In this document: piece by piece, positions 61,369 through 64,000 of the stretch
How positions within the stretch are numbered: the stretch's first letter is position 1
Layout of the letters: each line of letters begins with the position of its first letter
Assembly: GCA_002104895.1 (NCBI GenBank)
Contig: MCFG01000219.1
Location: 1 to 64,000, forward strand
Origin: Anaeromyces robustus
Taxonomy: Eukaryota > Neocallimastigomycota > Neocallimastigomycetes > Neocallimastigales > Neocallimastigaceae
Reading direction: 5' to 3'
Length of the DNA stretch: 64,000 nucleotides
Program-made: the position numbers and the translations under genes
Notes under the pieces: generated by a model
Databases searched by the model: none
What the model was told of the DNA's origin: nothing
What the model saw: the letters and a program-made list of their open reading frames with translations, nothing else

Positions 61369-63941
61369 ATGAAAAAAACTTTTATTATCTATTTCATTAG
61401 TAGTACAATTATAATGACATTTATAATGACATTAAGTCTTTTGTCATTATAAAGTTAATACTATTATTCTTTTTAATAATAATACTAATAATAATAATAA
61501 TACTAATAATAAAGAAAATGAAATGAAACATAAAATAATAAAACATAAATTAAAAAAAAAGGTAACAAAATGTTTAAATAAAACAATATAAAAAAAAGAA
61601 ATGAGAATTATTAATTTTTTTTACTTTTAATATTATTACTAAATTAGTAATTATTAATAATTATAACTAATAATTTATTTTAATTAATCGAATAAATAAT
61701 AAGTAATTAGGCTAATTCATTGTTTAAACTTGAAAATCTTTTAATAAACATTTTTGAACAAATACTAAAGAAAAAAAAAAAAAAAGAAACATTTTTATTA
61801 TAGTTTTAGTATTTAGATTAAAAAAGAAAGAAAAAAAATTTTTTTTGTATTTGAATACAAATAAATAAAAAAAAAAACATAAATTACAAAATTGCCTCTT
61901 TTTAATTAAAGAATAAATTTTCATTATATGTAAATATTAAAAAAAAAAAGATTAAATTATAAAAGTGATTAATTATTTCATTTTTTTTATTTGTAAAGCA
62001 AAAGCTTGAATGTATTATAGAAATTATTATTATTGTTAAAATATTTTATATGTATAAATATTTTATATGTATAAATATTTTATATGTATAAATATTATTT
62101 GTTTATTAGTTTATTCTTATGATATAAATAATAATAAAAATCATCATTAATATATGGTTTATTAATTATTTATAATATTTCAAATATAAATTATAAAAAA
62201 TTTTTTTTAATTATTTTTAAGTATTAAATAAGATTTTTATTTTGTGGAAGAATTTTTTAATATTATTAATATTTATTTTTAATGTAAATCAATTTAAATT
62301 ATTATGATTAAATTAAATTAATTTATTATTTTATATAAAAAAGGAAAAAGATAAAAAAGAGACAAAAAGAAAATTAAAAAAAAAAAAAAGTGATTTGCAA
62401 AAATAATAATAATAATAAAAAAAAACAATAAAAATAATTATTATAATAATAATAAAATTCAAACATTTTAATAATTATTTTTATTAATTATGAATTATGA
62501 ATTATGAATTAATTAAGAAAAACAACACACACAGAAAAAAAAAAGAAAAGAAAAGAAAAAGTTTTATATAATAAAACTTATTATGTGTTATAATATTAAA
62601 TTTTATTAGGATTTATTTATAATTATATAATTATTATCATATTATCATATAATGTCATTTATCAATCGAACCATTATTTTATTGTTATTATTTTATTTAT
62701 CGTTTATTTGATATTTTGAAATATATATTTTTGAATATGATTTTATATTTAATTATATTTCCATATTTTGAAAGTATGTATTTATTGTTACACAATTATA
62801 AGTGAATTTATGCTAAATTTTAAAAGATAAAAAAAATGTTTATTTAAACAATGGATGATATAAACGATTTATTAATTGTACTTTTATATTATTAATTAAA
62901 AAAAAATTTTTTTTTATTTTGTTTAAAAAAAAAAAAAAACTAAGAAATACCACATAATTTATTTTGTGGATGGACTGAAAGAATGTAACCATTTTATATA
63001 AAATAATCAAATGTATATAAAGATATAATTTTATATAATTATATAATTTTAGATATTATTAAAAAAAATCAATTAATAAATAAATAAATAATAAATAAAT
63101 AATAAATAGATAAATAAATAAATAAATAAATAAATAAATAGGCATTTCCTTTTTCAATTTATAATAATGATTAATAAAAAATAGTTAATTAAATAATAAT
63201 ATAAATAATAATAAAAAATCAATACAAATACACAAATAATCAAATTATTAGCTAATAAATAAAGTTTACTATTTTGTAAATACTTAATACTCATAGCATC
63301 ATTTTATGTAATAATTTTAATTTTATTTTATAATCTTTTTTTTTTCTCATTTTAAACAGGATAAAAAGGAACACGTAATTATAATTAATTACGATAAATA
63401 AACAGCTAATCATAATAAATAGAATAAAATATCAAAATAATGAAATATTAAATACATTAATAGTGTAAAATGTTTTATTTATATGTAAAGTTTTATAGAA
63501 TATAATTCTTTTTCTATTTTTCTATTTTTTTTTACCAGCTTGTGTATTTATCTTAATACCTTGTACTTAGTCTATTTATTTATAATATAACAAGGTAAAA
63601 AATTATTAATAATTATTATTTTTATTAATATTTATTAATATTTATTAATATTTATTAATATTTATTAATATTTATAAAATTATAAATTCTTTTTAATTTA
63701 TTTATTAATTAAAATTTGAAACTTTATTTTTTTATTGTTTTTTTTTTTTTTTTATATTAATAATATTTAAATATTATTTATATTATTAATCATTTGAAGG
63801 ATTAAATTTTAATAATTAATAAAAATAACAATACTTTAATTTTATATTTTATCCAATAAAAAAGGAGTAAAAAAATCTTTTTTTTTTAATCCATTTTTTT
63901 TATAAAAAAATTTTTTTTGTATTTATATATTAAAAGTTATC

Positions 63942-63983
<42 letters not shown>

Positions 63984-64000
63984 TAAAGAACAGAAGTAAA
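58430..64000. other. Long AT-rich region, no gene seen
   Basis: 5.6 kb of A/T runs and simple repeats. A more complex patch at about 60415-60770 holds a diverged tandem repeat (ttcattta-ttctac/ttac-aagagacaatg, about 60450-60518) but no frame I can support. Other repeats: (TAAA)n 61245-61371, an 18-bp unit three times near 62040-62093, (AAAT)n 63072-63140, an 11-bp unit five times near 63621-63672, and a hairpin TACCTTGT/ACAAGGTA near 63558-63598. Confidence 0.6.
61245..61371. repeat. (TAAA)n tetranucleotide run
   Basis: About 30 near-perfect tetranucleotide units. Confidence 0.9.

Noticed and set aside
61724-61924. Short Phe/Leu-rich frames in spacers (also 29380-29583, 42664-42858, 45547-45771)
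   Set aside because: They consist of homopolymer and TTT/TTA codons only; no start context, domain or conservation.

Overview
The window looks like nuclear DNA of an anaerobic gut fungus (Neocallimastigomycota; genus not determinable). Spacers are extremely AT-rich and full of A/T homopolymers and tri- to pentanucleotide repeats. Genes are short islands with short GT-AG introns, Asn-, Thr- and Glu-rich low complexity is everywhere, and the recognisable host genes (a pectin methylesterase with a CBM1, chitin-binding surface proteins, a pyrophosphatase with an organelle-type presequence) fit that group. No fungal dockerin was seen here. The assignment is inference from style and content.

Layout. 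1-1179 (-): a decayed Mutator-like (MULE) transposase running off the left edge. 1862-14809 (+): a nest of retroelements. A broken Ty1/copia element (host) holds two LTRs of one unrelated family (2042-2665 and 3963-4601) and a nearly whole Ty3/gypsy chromovirus (4714-12300, identical-looking 426-bp LTRs, target duplication TAAAC). The chromovirus itself holds a solo LTR (11014-11614, target duplication ATTAA). 15905-17744 (+): a nine-exon family I inorganic pyrophosphatase. 18480-29101 (-): a second retroelement block with copia remnants, a second chromovirus (19470-26846) and the front part of a second copia element.

30779-64000 is host territory. It holds an 904-residue Asn-rich single-pass membrane protein (30779-33493), a secreted pectinesterase-CBM1 (37042-38817), and three near-identical genes for secreted chitin-binding/poly-Thr/choice-of-anchor-A proteins. 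Two of these lie on the minus strand and one on the plus strand, so that the outer two form a large inverted repeat. Beyond them lie a secreted metallo-beta-lactamase-fold protein of ComEC type (49920-51137, -) and two more single-pass membrane proteins (54071-54475 and 56918-58429, +). The last 5.5 kb has no gene that I can see.

How it fits together. Most host genes face the cell surface: wall or chitin attachment, pectin de-esterification, a secreted MBL hydrolase, and membrane-anchored Asn/Ser/Thr-rich proteins. The exception is the pyrophosphatase, whose 29-residue extension over yeast Ipp1 suggests delivery to the hydrogenosome. The most unusual signals are tRNA-like A/B-box segments at the start of every chromovirus LTR here, a roughly 20-copy GGGTAGTCT-type minisatellite in the leader of the second chromovirus, and a perfect 13-bp-armed palindrome at the same distance upstream of all three choice-of-anchor-A genes.
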